From positions 744,001 through 808,000 of the forward strand of contig NZ_AP028934.1 of assembly GCF_036323475.1 (NCBI RefSeq): a DNA stretch of 64,000 nt. The letters are read 5' to 3'. This DNA comes from Solobacterium moorei (lineage in GTDB: Bacteria > Bacillota_I > Bacilli_A > Erysipelotrichales > Erysipelotrichaceae). The stretch's first letter is position 1. The number at the start of each line of letters is the position of its first letter. The position numbers and the translations under genes were made by a program. A model generated the notes under the pieces. The model did no database searches. It saw only the letters and a list, made by a program, of their open reading frames with translations, and was not told the DNA's origin. Positions 40,320-49,963 of this stretch are shown here, piece after piece.

Positions 40320-41831
40320 ATGAGTGAAAGAAGAACATACATTGCAATTGATTTAAAGTCATTCTACGCATCTGTAGAGTGTCAGGATCGAAATTTAAAT
40401 CCGCTTACAACAAATCTAGTAGTGGCTGATACCTCACGTACCAATAAGACAATCTGTCTTGCGGTATCACCATCACTAAAACAACTAGGGATATCTGGTA
40501 GACCCAGACTTTTTGAGGTGGAACATAAGATTACAGAAATCAATCGTGAACGTCAAAGTAAGCTACAAGGGAAACGATTTATAAAAGAGGAATGGAATCG
40601 GGATATCTTAGAACGGCATCCTGAATATAAACTTACATATATCGTCGCTCAACCTCGTATGGCAAAATATCTTGAATACAGTGCAAATATTTATAATATT
40701 TACTTACGTTATATCGCCGCGGAAGATATCCATGTATATTCGATTGATGAAGTGATGATGGATGTGACAGGATATTTACGTACGTATCATAAGACAGCAG
40801 AGGAACTAGCGAGAATGATGTTATCGGCTGTCTATGAAGAGACAGGAATTACCGCAACTGCTGGTATTGGGACAAATCTATATCTTGCGAAAGTCGCGAT
40901 GGATATTATCGCAAAACATCTTCCAGCAGATAAATATGGTGTGCGGATTGGTGAGCTGGATGAAATCAAATATCGAAAACTCTTATGGGATCATCAACCA
41001 TTAACAGACTTCTGGCGTGTTGGTAGAGGCTATGCACGCAAGCTTGCCCAACACGGTATGTATACGATGGGTGATATCGCAAGATGCTCGATTGGCAAGG
41101 ATGGCGATTATTTAAATGAAGAATTGTTGTATAAACTATTTGGCGTAAACGCAGAATTACTTATCGATCATGCATGGGGATGTGAATCTTGTACCATGCA
41201 TGCAATTAAACATTATCAACCAAGTAATCATAGTTTTAGTTCAGGACAAGTCTTAATGTCTGGATATACTTTTTCTAAAGCAAAACTGGTCGCAAAAGAA
41301 ATGACAGAACAATTGATTCTGGATTTAGTTGCGAAAAAGATGACTGCCAACCAAGTTTGTTTATATATAAGTTATGATGTGGAAAGTCTAAAGAATCATG
41401 AACTATCAATGGATATTCAAACAGCACTAGACTGGTATGGTAGAAAGGTTCCAAAACCAACAAATGGTACTGTGAATTTATCACATCATACATCATTTTC
41501 TAAAGAGATTATGGAAGCTGTAGAACGGCTATTTGATAAAATCGTAGATGCGAGATTATTGGTGCGTAAGATAACAATCGCATTTACGAGTATTATCAGT
41601 GAAGACACCGCAAAGAAGCGTACAGAAGCGACGCAATTAGATCTATTCGCACCACCAACAGAGGATGTGGATATAATGAAGGTAGATGAAAAGAAGGACC
41701 ATCAACTGCAACAAGCAATTCTATCTATCAAGCGTAAATACGGGAAGAATAAACTATTAAAGGGTAGGGATTTAGAAGAAGGTGCTACTGCTGTAGAACG
41801 AAATAATCAGATTGGAGGTCACAAAGCATGA
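40320..41831 (+). CDS. Y-family DNA polymerase (UmuC/ImpB/UvrX type)
   Basis: A 503-aa translesion polymerase of the UvrX/YqjW group. Catalytic Asp11 is in YIAIDLKSFYASVEC, the steric-gate region is there too, and D143/E144 are in VYSIDEVMMDVT. Thumb and little-finger domains follow (helix-hairpin motif around GMYTMGDIARCSIG; SGQVLMSGYTFSKAKLVAKEM). Gram-positive members are induced by DNA damage; no LexA box was identified in the 57-nt upstream gap. The following YolD-type gene overlaps by 4 nt. Confidence 0.9.
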   Translation: MSERRTYIAIDLKSFYASVECQDRNLNPLTTNLVVADTSRTNKTICLAVSPSLKQLGISGRPRLFEVEHKITEINRERQSKLQGKRFIKEEWNRDILERHPEYKLTYIVAQPRMAKYLEYSANIYNIYLRYIAAEDIHVYSIDEVMMDVTGYLRTYHKTAEELARMMLSAVYEETGITATAGIGTNLYLAKVAMDIIAKHLPADKYGVRIGELDEIKYRKLLWDHQPLTDFWRVGRGYARKLAQHGMYTMGDIARCSIGKDGDYLNEELLYKLFGVNAELLIDHAWGCESCTMHAIKHYQPSNHSFSSGQVLMSGYTFSKAKLVAKEMTEQLILDLVAKKMTANQVCLYISYDVESLKNHELSMDIQTALDWYGRKVPKPTNGTVNLSHHTSFSKEIMEAVERLFDKIVDARLLVRKITIAFTSIISEDTAKKRTEATQLDLFAPPTEDVDIMKVDEKKDHQLQQAILSIKRKYGKNKLLKGRDLEEGATAVERNNQIGGHKA

Positions 41832-42238
41832 ATGAAAAGTACGAAGATATGCTTTACCTAGAAGCTCCAGTATCTAAGGTACATCGTAAAATGTCTATTT
41901 CAGAAAGAGCAGTTCAGTTCATGCCGTTTGCAGCACTAACAGGCTATGAAGATTTAATTCGTGAATCCTCAAGAATAACGCAACGACGCATTGAGCTATC
42001 TGAAACAGAAATAGAGGAATTAAAACATAAACTTGAAATTTTACATGAACATGAAAAAGAAAAACCTATGATTAAAGTCATGCATTTCTTGCAGGATTTA
42101 AAAAAGAGTGGTGGCAGTTATCAAACGGTTGAGAAACAATTACATCGCATTGATGATATTGAGAAAAAGATTATTTTCAAAGATCGTACCACAATACAGT
42201 TTGATGATATTATCTCGATTGAACATGAAGGGTTTTAG
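41828..42238 (+). CDS. YolD-like family protein
   Basis: A 136-aa protein with the YolD hallmark SISERAVQFMPFAALTGYEDLI and the C-terminal FDDIISIE segment. YolD-like genes are commonly paired with Y-family polymerases of the UvrX/YqjW type and are thought to act as UmuD-like partners. Overlaps the polymerase gene by ATGA, so the pair is co-translated. Confidence 0.88.
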   Translation: MNEKYEDMLYLEAPVSKVHRKMSISERAVQFMPFAALTGYEDLIRESSRITQRRIELSETEIEELKHKLEILHEHEKEKPMIKVMHFLQDLKKSGGSYQTVEKQLHRIDDIEKKIIFKDRTTIQFDDIISIEHEGF

Positions 42239-42308
42239 ATTGGCATAAAGTTGGCACAGGAATGTATCAACTTTTTTTCTATAAATAAGTGAGTAGGGAG
42301 GAACTCAT

Positions 42309-45300
42309 ATGAAGATAGAAAAGATCAAAAAACAAATTCAAAATTTGATTTTGCGTATCATGTCAGTATTCATGATATTTACACTGATATCACACATGCA
42401 TGTTCACGCAGAAAGTACAACAATCACTTGTACAAATGTACCTGGTAGACAAGTCTATTATGTGGATGGAGTTGCCTATGATACACCAGAGTCACATTTC
42501 TTACGTGCGGATGGAGTACCCGCATATTGTATACAGCCTAAAATACCGGAAATCTATCACCCAATCGGCTATGTAGGTGAAGATCCAGGATGGACAAAGA
42601 TGTCAGAACTTGACCAAAATATCATGCTTGCATATGCATTTTTTGGTTATGGTTTTGATGGAGAAAGGACAGATGAACGATATTTGGCGGCACAAGATTT
42701 GATTTGGGAATATTTAGGTACGACAAATATTACACGTGCGACAATTGATACAACACAAAAGAAAAATGAAATACGATCACTTGTAGAACAACTACATACT
42801 ATGCCAAATCTTCAGGTTGTAGAGTATAACAATAACGTAAAAGAAGGTAGCTTCTTTACGGGTGAAATTGATGGTAATATTCCTGTTCATGTTATAAATA
42901 CAAATGGTAATCTTGCAAACTTTGATGTGCTAGTTGAAAATGGAACACTTGTAGATGCGAATGGAGAGTTAGTGTCTACTGTTGTGGGGAATGACTTCTA
43001 TGTAAAAGTTGCGATGGGACAACAGGCAAAGATTCGCTTTATCAACAAACTTTTATATCGCAATGATGAAGGTGGAGAAAATCAAATTATCTATCGTTCT
43101 TCTATTAATCAGGACGTCATCAAGGCAGGAAAACTACATGTGGATAGTGCAGAAATTAACCTGCACGCAGTAGGGACAAGTCTAAACTTAATCAAGCACG
43201 ATGTAGATACAAACCTTCAAAAACCACAAGGTGCTGCAGAATCTTTTGTGCAAACCAGTTATGAATTATTTGATGAAACAACACAAACTACAGTAGGTAT
43301 GTTAAACATTGACGAAAGTGGTGTTTCTAATACAATTGACGGACTGTATTACTCACACCAATATAGTGTAAAAGAAATTACAGCACCGAAGGGATATAAA
43401 CTAGATACCGAAAAGAAAACAGTTCTATTCAATCAATTGCCTAGTTATACAAATCATATTTCACTTGATGTTACGGATGATGTAATCACAGGGAAGTTTC
43501 GTATTCATAAATTATTTGTCGATAAACACCAGTCAGCGTTAGCGACAAATGAACAAGGTGCTACATTTACAGCAATCTTACAGAAACATATTGATCGCTT
43601 TGGTAGCTTTGAAGAAGCCTATCAGCACTTATCAGAGTTTACACCAAAAGAATATGCAGTGATTACTACAGATGAAGAAGGTATTGCAGAATCTGGTGAA
43701 CTTGCATATGGAAAATATACAATACGACAAACATCCGCAAAGGATAGTGAAATGGAACTATTAAAGGAGGACTTTGTATTTGAAGTTTCTCGTGAGAATC
43801 AACCAGAAGTAAAGTATGAGATTAGCAATATTTCAAAAGAGTATTATGTGCGTCTTGTAAAGAAAGATGCAGAGACTAACGAAATCATTGATTTTCATTC
43901 TGTAGGTTTTAAAATCAAAGACGCAGATGGAAACTATGTTGTTCAACGTGTTGGAGAACGTAGTTATGATACATTCCAGACAAGCGCAAAAGAAGATGAG
44001 AAATACCCTGAGGGTACATTCTGTGTTGCACAACAGCATGGTACAATTACTACTCCACTAAAACTAGCACCAGGCAGTTATACGATTGAAGAAATCAGTA
44101 GCCCTGATGGATTTACAAGAGAGACACAGGAGATTCCCTTCACGTTAAAGCAGGAAAATGTTGTAAATGTAGATGAGGATAATAACCAATATATTACAGT
44201 TGAAGTGAGAAATAATCGTATTTATGGAAAACTCGAACTGCAGAAAAAGGTAGAAGAATATCAAAGTGATCGTAATTTGGTAATAGAAAAGAGTTTGGCT
44301 GGAATTGTTTTTAGATTGATTGCAGCAGAAGATATCATCGAACCAATCCATGGAAATGTGATATTACCAAAAGGGCAAGTATATACAGAATTCACAACGG
44401 ATGAAAATGGATATACATCAGTTGAACATATTCCTTTAGGAAAGTATGTTGTACAAGAAGTTCAGACACTTGATGGACTAGTATTAAATGAAACAGCATA
44501 TCCTGTGGATTTCTTTGCTAAAGATGATGTAACAGCTACGATTCATCACGGGCTTACAATTACAAACGAAATCACAAAAACTGAAATCACAAAGATGATG
44601 ATTACAGGTAGTCCAGAAACACCTGGTGCGAAACTACGAGTGATTGATGAAGAGAATACGTTGATTGATGAATGGGTATCTGCTTATCAAGTACCACATA
44701 AGATTGCAGGCTTAACTTCAGGCAAGAAATATACTCTACATGAGGAGATGACAGTAGATGGATACTATTATGCGGATGATATCACATTTACAGTGAATTC
44801 AGATGGAACAGTACTAGCAGTAGAAATGATAGACAAGCCAGTTGAATATCTCATCGAGAAAGTAAATGAAGAAGGCAAAGCAATAAGTGGTGTTCGTTTA
44901 CAACTAAAGAACCTTTCGACAGGAGAGTTAGTTCCACTTCCTAATGATGGTGTTACAACAGCCGAAGCCTTCCAGCTTAATAACCTGCATGCAGGCCAGC
45001 AATATGAATTAGAAGAAGTAGAGATTATTAATGGTGTACATCGTGCATCAATGATTCAGTTTACAGTTCCAAAATACAATCCAACAACATCAGAGCCAAT
45101 TAAGATTCAAATGATTGATTTAACGGTTGATATTTCCTTTAAAAAAGTAGATGAAGATGGTAAAACAGTTGCGGGAGCTATCCTTGAAATTTATGAAGCA
45201 ACACAGAATGAAAATCAAGAATATGTACCTGTATTAGATGAAAATCAAAATCCAAAACTAGTTCATCGTTTTGCCACAACTGACGAAGATATTTATGACA

Positions 45301-45875
45301 TTGGACAGTATGTAAAAGGTGGCAGTACCTATATCTTGCATGAAGTAGAAGCACCATTTGGATATGAACTGATGGATCAAGATATTGTCTTTACCGCAAC
45401 AGGCACAAAGGAAAAACCGCAGCTCATTCAAGCGGTTGATCGTAAGAAGAAAATTTATGTTCGCGTAAAGAAGGTAGATGCGGAAGATTACGATACAGTA
45501 CTTGAGAATACTGAATTTACGCTCTACCATTCTGATAGCACAATTGCAATGGATATTTATGGCAGAAGTACAGTTGGTCTAACAGATAAGTATGGCTTTG
45601 TGGACTTTGCGGTACCATATGCTGCAGAAGGATTGTATATTATGGAAACTGAAGCTCCAAAGGGCTATGAAATCTCTTTTGAAAAGTATGAAATCAAACA
45701 CCTTTCTGCCCAAAACTTCAATCCAGAGAAACCCATAGAATTAACAGTTGCAGATGAGAAAGAAAAAGACATTCCAACCGGTGTTGGGATTCACTTTGGT
45801 GTATGGTTCTGTGTTATTGGTGGAATCATTGGTATTGCATGGACTATTTTTTCAACAAGACGTATACGTAAGTAA
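42309..45875 (+). CDS. Cell-wall-anchored adhesin with thioester domain and Cna-B repeats
   Basis: A 1188-aa surface protein. Signal peptide about 1-35. An N-terminal thioester (TQXA-type) domain is indicated by Cys74 in PAYCIQP and Gln129 in YLAAQDLIWEY, the pair that forms the internal Cys-Gln bond in Cpa-like adhesins. Several SpaA/Cna-B prealbumin-like domains follow, with EITAPKGYKLD, EISSPDGFTRE, EVEAPFGYELM and ETEAPKGYEIS motifs that carry the Glu needed for isopeptide bonds. The C-terminus has DIPTG (1154-1158), a hydrophobic helix and the tail RRIRK: a sorting signal resembling the EVPTG/QVPTG signals of class B pilin sortases rather than LPXTG. A class B sortase is encoded 5 nt downstream. 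Probably binds host surfaces covalently; the ligand is unknown. Confidence 0.9.
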   Translation: MKIEKIKKQIQNLILRIMSVFMIFTLISHMHVHAESTTITCTNVPGRQVYYVDGVAYDTPESHFLRADGVPAYCIQPKIPEIYHPIGYVGEDPGWTKMSELDQNIMLAYAFFGYGFDGERTDERYLAAQDLIWEYLGTTNITRATIDTTQKKNEIRSLVEQLHTMPNLQVVEYNNNVKEGSFFTGEIDGNIPVHVINTNGNLANFDVLVENGTLVDANGELVSTVVGNDFYVKVAMGQQAKIRFINKLLYRNDEGGENQIIYRSSINQDVIKAGKLHVDSAEINLHAVGTSLNLIKHDVDTNLQKPQGAAESFVQTSYELFDETTQTTVGMLNIDESGVSNTIDGLYYSHQYSVKEITAPKGYKLDTEKKTVLFNQLPSYTNHISLDVTDDVITGKFRIHKLFVDKHQSALATNEQGATFTAILQKHIDRFGSFEEAYQHLSEFTPKEYAVITTDEEGIAESGELAYGKYTIRQTSAKDSEMELLKEDFVFEVSRENQPEVKYEISNISKEYYVRLVKKDAETNEIIDFHSVGFKIKDADGNYVVQRVGERSYDTFQTSAKEDEKYPEGTFCVAQQHGTITTPLKLAPGSYTIEEISSPDGFTRETQEIPFTLKQENVVNVDEDNNQYITVEVRNNRIYGKLELQKKVEEYQSDRNLVIEKSLAGIVFRLIAAEDIIEPIHGNVILPKGQVYTEFTTDENGYTSVEHIPLGKYVVQEVQTLDGLVLNETAYPVDFFAKDDVTATIHHGLTITNEITKTEITKMMITGSPETPGAKLRVIDEENTLIDEWVSAYQVPHKIAGLTSGKKYTLHEEMTVDGYYYADDITFTVNSDGTVLAVEMIDKPVEYLIEKVNEEGKAISGVRLQLKNLSTGELVPLPNDGVTTAEAFQLNNLHAGQQYELEEVEIINGVHRASMIQFTVPKYNPTTSEPIKIQMIDLTVDISFKKVDEDGKTVAGAILEIYEATQNENQEYVPVLDENQNPKLVHRFATTDEDIYDIGQYVKGGSTYILHEVEAPFGYELMDQDIVFTATGTKEKPQLIQAVDRKKKIYVRVKKVDAEDYDTVLENTEFTLYHSDSTIAMDIYGRSTVGLTDKYGFVDFAVPYAAEGLYIMETEAPKGYEISFEKYEIKHLSAQNFNPEKPIELTVADEKEKDIPTGVGIHFGVWFCVIGGIIGIAWTIFSTRRIRK

Positions 45876-45880
45876 GATAG

Positions 45881-46624
45881 ATGTTAGTAAAGATTAAGAT
45901 CTCTTTGTGTTTACTACTCGTAGTATTCGGTATATGTATCTATGCAAGAAAGTGGAGATTGTTGGAGAATGAACAAGAAAAGATTTTAAATCTTACAGAG
46001 AAACTACAACTCCAAAATGTAAAAGATATAATTCGATTTAACACGCATGCATGGAATGATCTGAAGAAACGAAATCCGGATTTTTGGGCATGGATGTATT
46101 GGCAAGGAGAGATTGTATCACAACCTGTTGTGATTGATATAGGTGGAAAAGAATATCTCTACCGGAATTTTGATGGAGAACCATCCATGAGTGGTACACC
46201 AATGATCTTTGAAACAAAATCAAAAAATAAAATTATTTATGGTCACCATGTTGGTTATGGTACTGAAAATGCAGTGTTTACTAGACTTGCTGAATTAACA
46301 GATAAGAAATTATTTTATGAATACCAAATATTTTACTTATGCATGCAAGATAGGATTGAGGAGTACAGAGTATTCTCGATCACCATAAAAAATAAAGAGT
46401 TAGATTGGAACTATCAGCAGAAGGAGTTTACTTCTGCTGATAAGTTCTATGAATGGATAGCAGATGCGAAAAGAGTAGCACTTATATACGATACAGATTT
46501 AAAGCCGAAATATAACGATGACTTTGTAACAATACAAACCTGTTTAGATGCATACTCTTCGAAAAGAGTTATCCTACTAGCGCTGAAAACCAGAGAATAT
46601 ACAATAGAAGATGATTCATTTTAA
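45881..46624 (+). CDS. Class B sortase
   Basis: A 247-aa transpeptidase with an N-terminal membrane anchor (about 4-22). Catalytic His122 is in KIIYGHHVGYG, Cys221 in TIQTC (usual TLSTC) and Arg229 in SSKRVIL. NPDFWAWMYWQG at 65-76 is the class B N-terminal signature. The start is 5 nt after the adhesin stop, so the enzyme very likely processes the DIPTG signal of that adhesin. No other pilin gene is adjacent, so it may attach a single protein instead of building a pilus. Confidence 0.9.
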   Translation: MLVKIKISLCLLLVVFGICIYARKWRLLENEQEKILNLTEKLQLQNVKDIIRFNTHAWNDLKKRNPDFWAWMYWQGEIVSQPVVIDIGGKEYLYRNFDGEPSMSGTPMIFETKSKNKIIYGHHVGYGTENAVFTRLAELTDKKLFYEYQIFYLCMQDRIEEYRVFSITIKNKELDWNYQQKEFTSADKFYEWIADAKRVALIYDTDLKPKYNDDFVTIQTCLDAYSSKRVILLALKTREYTIEDDSF

Positions 46625-46677
46625 AGCGTAGATTTCAGTATGGAAATGGTATAATGCTAGTAATAGTGAGGTACTAT

Positions 46678-47355
46678 ATGAAGATAATCTTAGATAAAAG
46701 TTTGGAAGCTCTTGGCGTAAAACATGTTGTGATTGGTATCGCTAAAAATGTTGATCCAAACGCAGAACTAACACCAGCATTTTTACAAAAGCAAAAAGAG
46801 GTGGAAGAGTGGGCACTACAGTGTAATATTGATGAAGTGATCCAACATCCATTCATTCAGGGCTATATTGAATTGATGCAGAAGTCTGGTAGAAGTATCA
46901 AGAAGAACCCGCCAACCATACCAGCATTTATTCGCAATATTCAACACCGTGGCTCTATGCCTCATATCAATAGTATCGTTGATATTTATAATGTTGAGAC
47001 ATTGAAGTCTTTTTTGGCAATCGGTGGTCATGACTTAGATAAGATTCAAGAACCACTCTTGTTTACTGTTAGTCAAAAAGAAGATACATTCCTACCAATC
47101 TGTTCAACCCCAAAGCATGTTGCAGAGACAGATTATCTTTATCGTGATAGTCAGGGTATCTTAGCGTGGATGGGCGTTAGAGATGGCGAAAACTATAAGT
47201 TTGATGATACTACAAAGAATGCCATCTTCATTATCCAAGGGAATGGCAATACGCCGGTTGAAGATAGGGTAGAAGCGTTACATCGTATTGAACATGACTT
47301 AAGAGAATGTATGCCAGCGCTAGAGTTTGAGACGATTATCGTTGATGCAGAATAG
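46678..47355 (+). CDS. B3/B4 domain protein (PheT-like tRNA-editing domain)
   Basis: A 225-aa stand-alone B3/4 domain protein, related to the editing domain of phenylalanyl-tRNA synthetase beta. The centre (NPPTIPAFIRNIQHRGSMPHINSIVDIYNVETLKSFLAIGGHDLDKI) is the family signature. Such proteins may clear mischarged aminoacyl-tRNA or related compounds; substrate is unproven. I start at ATG 46678, with GTGAGG 8 nt upstream. A -10-like TATAAT sits at 46650-46655. Confidence 0.85.
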   Translation: MKIILDKSLEALGVKHVVIGIAKNVDPNAELTPAFLQKQKEVEEWALQCNIDEVIQHPFIQGYIELMQKSGRSIKKNPPTIPAFIRNIQHRGSMPHINSIVDIYNVETLKSFLAIGGHDLDKIQEPLLFTVSQKEDTFLPICSTPKHVAETDYLYRDSQGILAWMGVRDGENYKFDDTTKNAIFIIQGNGNTPVEDRVEALHRIEHDLRECMPALEFETIIVDAE

Positions 47356-47451
47356 ATTCTTATATATAAAAATTTATGAAATTTAAAAGTTGAAATGAAT
47401 TGAATTTCTTGGCATAAAACTATAAAGTTATTATGCTATGGGGGCAAAGAG

Positions 47452-48813
47452 ATGTCTGAAGAAATACTGAAAGAAAATATGAATGAAGAAAGACTGCGTC
47501 ACATGATTGAAGCTGGTGAAGCCGCAGGACTTTCTGAATATATCAAAGAGAATAATCCGATTGATGTAGCACAAGCTGCTGAATATCTTGATGATGAAGA
47601 ACTATGGAAAATGTGTAGTATCTTATCTTCAGAGGATATTGCCTCCGTATTAGAGCAAGCAAAAGATGAGCTTCGTGTTCGCTTTACATATGCACTATCT
47701 AATAATGAACTTCTTGAAATCTTTAGTAGTATGGCGCAGGATGATATCGTTGATATTATCGGAGATTTAACAATTGGTAGGCGTAAAGCAATTGTGAATA
47801 TGATGAAGGATAAAGATCGTACAGAAATCACAAATCTGCTGGAATATCCTGCAGATACAGCTGGTGGTATTATGACGACTGCCTACATAGCAATTAAAGA
47901 AGATTTGAAGGTCATCGAAGGACTAGAGAAGATTCGTGAGATTGGTCCTAAGATTGAAATTATTGAAATAATCTTCGTTGTAAATGCAAGAGGGCAGTTA
48001 ATTGGTACTGCGGATTTACGTGATATTTTATCTTCTGATAAAAATATGTTGATAGCTGATATCACAAAGGAAAACTTCATCAGCGTAGGACCAGAGATGG
48101 ACCAGGAAGAAGTTGCGAAACTTGTATCTAAATACGACTTAAAAGCCATTCCAGTTGTAAATCAACGTATGGCAATTCTTGGTATCATTACTGTCGATGA
48201 TATTATCGACGTTATTGTCGAAGAGTATAACGAAGATATCTTAGAAATGGGTGGTGTATCCAAGGAAGAAAGCTTAGATACAACACTATTACAATCTATC
48301 AAGCTACGTTTGCCTTGGCTATTAATTAACTTAATTACAGCGTTTATGGCATCCTTTACAGTAAAGGTATTTGAAGGTACTATCGCTCAGGTTGTTGCGT
48401 TAAGCTCTATCATGACAATTATCTCCGGTATGGGTGGTAATGCTGGTTCTCAAACGCAGTCGATTCTAGTTCGTCAAATTGCGACAGATAAAATTGATTT
48501 CAAGAGAGTTTGGAGATCCTTTGTAAAGGAAATCTTCCTTGGAGTTATTGATGGTACAATTAATGGTTTGATTACAGCGATTATTGTAATGATTCTATAC
48601 CGTAACATATTCCTAGGTGTCATTACAGTTATTGCGATGATTGGTAACTTAGTGGTAGCAGGTATTTTTGGATTCTTAGTGCCTGTTATTTTAGATAAAT
48701 TTGGTGCTGATCCAGCTGTATCTTCTTCCATCTTTGTAACAACAGCGACAGATGTATTGGGATTCTTTATCTTCCTGGGACTAGCAAATATATTCTTGCC
48801 GATGTTAATTTGA
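47452..48813 (+). CDS. mgtE: Magnesium transporter MgtE (second copy)
   Basis: A 453-aa MgtE paralogue with the same layout as the one at 17422: N-domain (about 15-130), CBS pair (about 140-260: DTAGGIMTTAYI, ISVGPEMDQEE, LGIITVDDIIDV) and a five-helix pore with GMGGNAGSQTQSILVRQIA. The pore motif differs (GGNAGSQT against GGNCGSQS), so the two may differ in ion preference or control. It has no long leader: only about 95 nt separate it from the previous gene and no switch-like structure was found. Confidence 0.94.
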   Translation: MSEEILKENMNEERLRHMIEAGEAAGLSEYIKENNPIDVAQAAEYLDDEELWKMCSILSSEDIASVLEQAKDELRVRFTYALSNNELLEIFSSMAQDDIVDIIGDLTIGRRKAIVNMMKDKDRTEITNLLEYPADTAGGIMTTAYIAIKEDLKVIEGLEKIREIGPKIEIIEIIFVVNARGQLIGTADLRDILSSDKNMLIADITKENFISVGPEMDQEEVAKLVSKYDLKAIPVVNQRMAILGIITVDDIIDVIVEEYNEDILEMGGVSKEESLDTTLLQSIKLRLPWLLINLITAFMASFTVKVFEGTIAQVVALSSIMTIISGMGGNAGSQTQSILVRQIATDKIDFKRVWRSFVKEIFLGVIDGTINGLITAIIVMILYRNIFLGVITVIAMIGNLVVAGIFGFLVPVILDKFGADPAVSSSIFVTTATDVLGFFIFLGLANIFLPMLI

Positions 48814-48816
48814 ATG

Positions 48817-48858
48817 AAAAAACTGGGTTGATCTAGTGAAGATTAATCCAGTTTTGTT
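48817..48858. terminator. Bidirectional terminator between convergent genes
   Basis: AAAACTGGGTT and AATCCAGTTTT pair across a short loop, with A/T runs on both sides (six T on the minus strand). It includes the stop codon of the minus-strand gene. Confidence 0.75.
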
Positions 48859-49865
48859 GATAGGATGCGACGAGAAATATTTGTGTCATACATGTATGTT
48901 TTTAGCGTTTCTACATCAGAAGCTGTCTCATCAATTTGATTGAAGTAGTAAGCAATCTTTTCAATGTAGGATTGATAGTATGGATTAACTTCCAATTCTT
49001 TATTTCGTGCCAGTGATTCAAAGTATAAGAAAATTAATGTCCAAATAACTTCAAGACAAGAGTCTTCAATCCAAAAGTCTGCTTTTTCTTTTGGTAGATA
49101 ATATTGTTCTAATAGTTCTGTTATGAGTGGCAAGCCATCCTGTGAAGACTGCCAAATGTCTGTATAGATATAATCAAAGTTTGAAAGATAATCTTGATTG
49201 AAGTATTCAAACGCATCACCCTCAATTAGATGAATTGGTGTTGTTGTTTCAAATTGAGGAAGAATAAAGTTTCTGAACATTGCAATTACTTCTTTTGAGC
49301 GCTCAATAACAGTTACTTCTTCTACATTTGGATTTTGAATCGACATATATAGGAAATAACCGATACCTAAACCAAGGGTAAGCACTTTCCCGTGTGCTCT
49401 TTGTGCAGGTATATCGTTGGTGTTTGCTTCACTGGGTGCGTCAAACATCCAATCCATATCATCTTGATAGAGATAGAGAGCATCGAAATTACGGTCCATT
49501 GCACGTAACTTCATCCAATCATTTAACTCTCTATTTGGGTCTTTTTGGATCGCATCAGAATTAAATAATTCAAAGCCTGCAATCTTTCTTCTTTCAAAAG
49601 TGAAATGTGAATCTTTAATCCAATCTAGATGAATATTTTTGTGGTATGGATTATTCTCCCATTCATCGACAGATAAGAAAAGAGAAGGATAGTTTTTAGA
49701 ATCTTGGAATTCTGGGATACCAGCCTCTGCGAGCATTTTTATGACTTTCTTTTCGCTTTTCTTCGTAATATGCATTCCTACAAAATTATTCTTTGCATCA
49801 CTAGTGATATTTGCGAGGCAGCGATCAAGGAACTGATTGATTTCATCGTTTAAAGTAATTTTCAT
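48843..49865 (-). CDS. Spermidine-synthase-like / class I methyltransferase-fold protein
   Basis: A 340-aa protein. Its central part has a Rossmann methyltransferase core: VLTLGLGIGYFLYMS (motif I, about 162-176), VTVIERSKEVIAMF (acidic motif II) and FDYIYTDIWQSSQDG (motif IV). This layout is shared by spermidine synthase-like proteins and small-molecule methyltransferases. The N-terminal 150 residues match nothing I know. No membrane segment. It stands alone, convergent with mgtE and divergent from the transporter. Reaction unknown. Confidence 0.72.
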   Translation of the reverse strand: MKITLNDEINQFLDRCLANITSDAKNNFVGMHITKKSEKKVIKMLAEAGIPEFQDSKNYPSLFLSVDEWENNPYHKNIHLDWIKDSHFTFERRKIAGFELFNSDAIQKDPNRELNDWMKLRAMDRNFDALYLYQDDMDWMFDAPSEANTNDIPAQRAHGKVLTLGLGIGYFLYMSIQNPNVEEVTVIERSKEVIAMFRNFILPQFETTTPIHLIEGDAFEYFNQDYLSNFDYIYTDIWQSSQDGLPLITELLEQYYLPKEKADFWIEDSCLEVIWTLIFLYFESLARNKELEVNPYYQSYIEKIAYYFNQIDETASDVETLKTYMYDTNISRRILSTKLD

Positions 49866-49912
49866 GATTCAATCTTACATGAAACTGCATGATTTTTAAA
49901 TGCAATAATACT

Positions 49913-49939
49913 TTGATTTTTGCTTGTTTCTGTTATAAT
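49913..49939 (+). promoter_or_regulatory. Promoter of the ion transporter gene
   Basis: TTGATT (49913-49918), 15-nt spacer, TATAAT (49934-49939) preceded by TGT, an extended -10. It lies 24 nt before the ATG, with TTGGAGG in between. Confidence 0.65.
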
Positions 49940-49963
49940 TCACTTACTTGTTTGGAGGACTTT

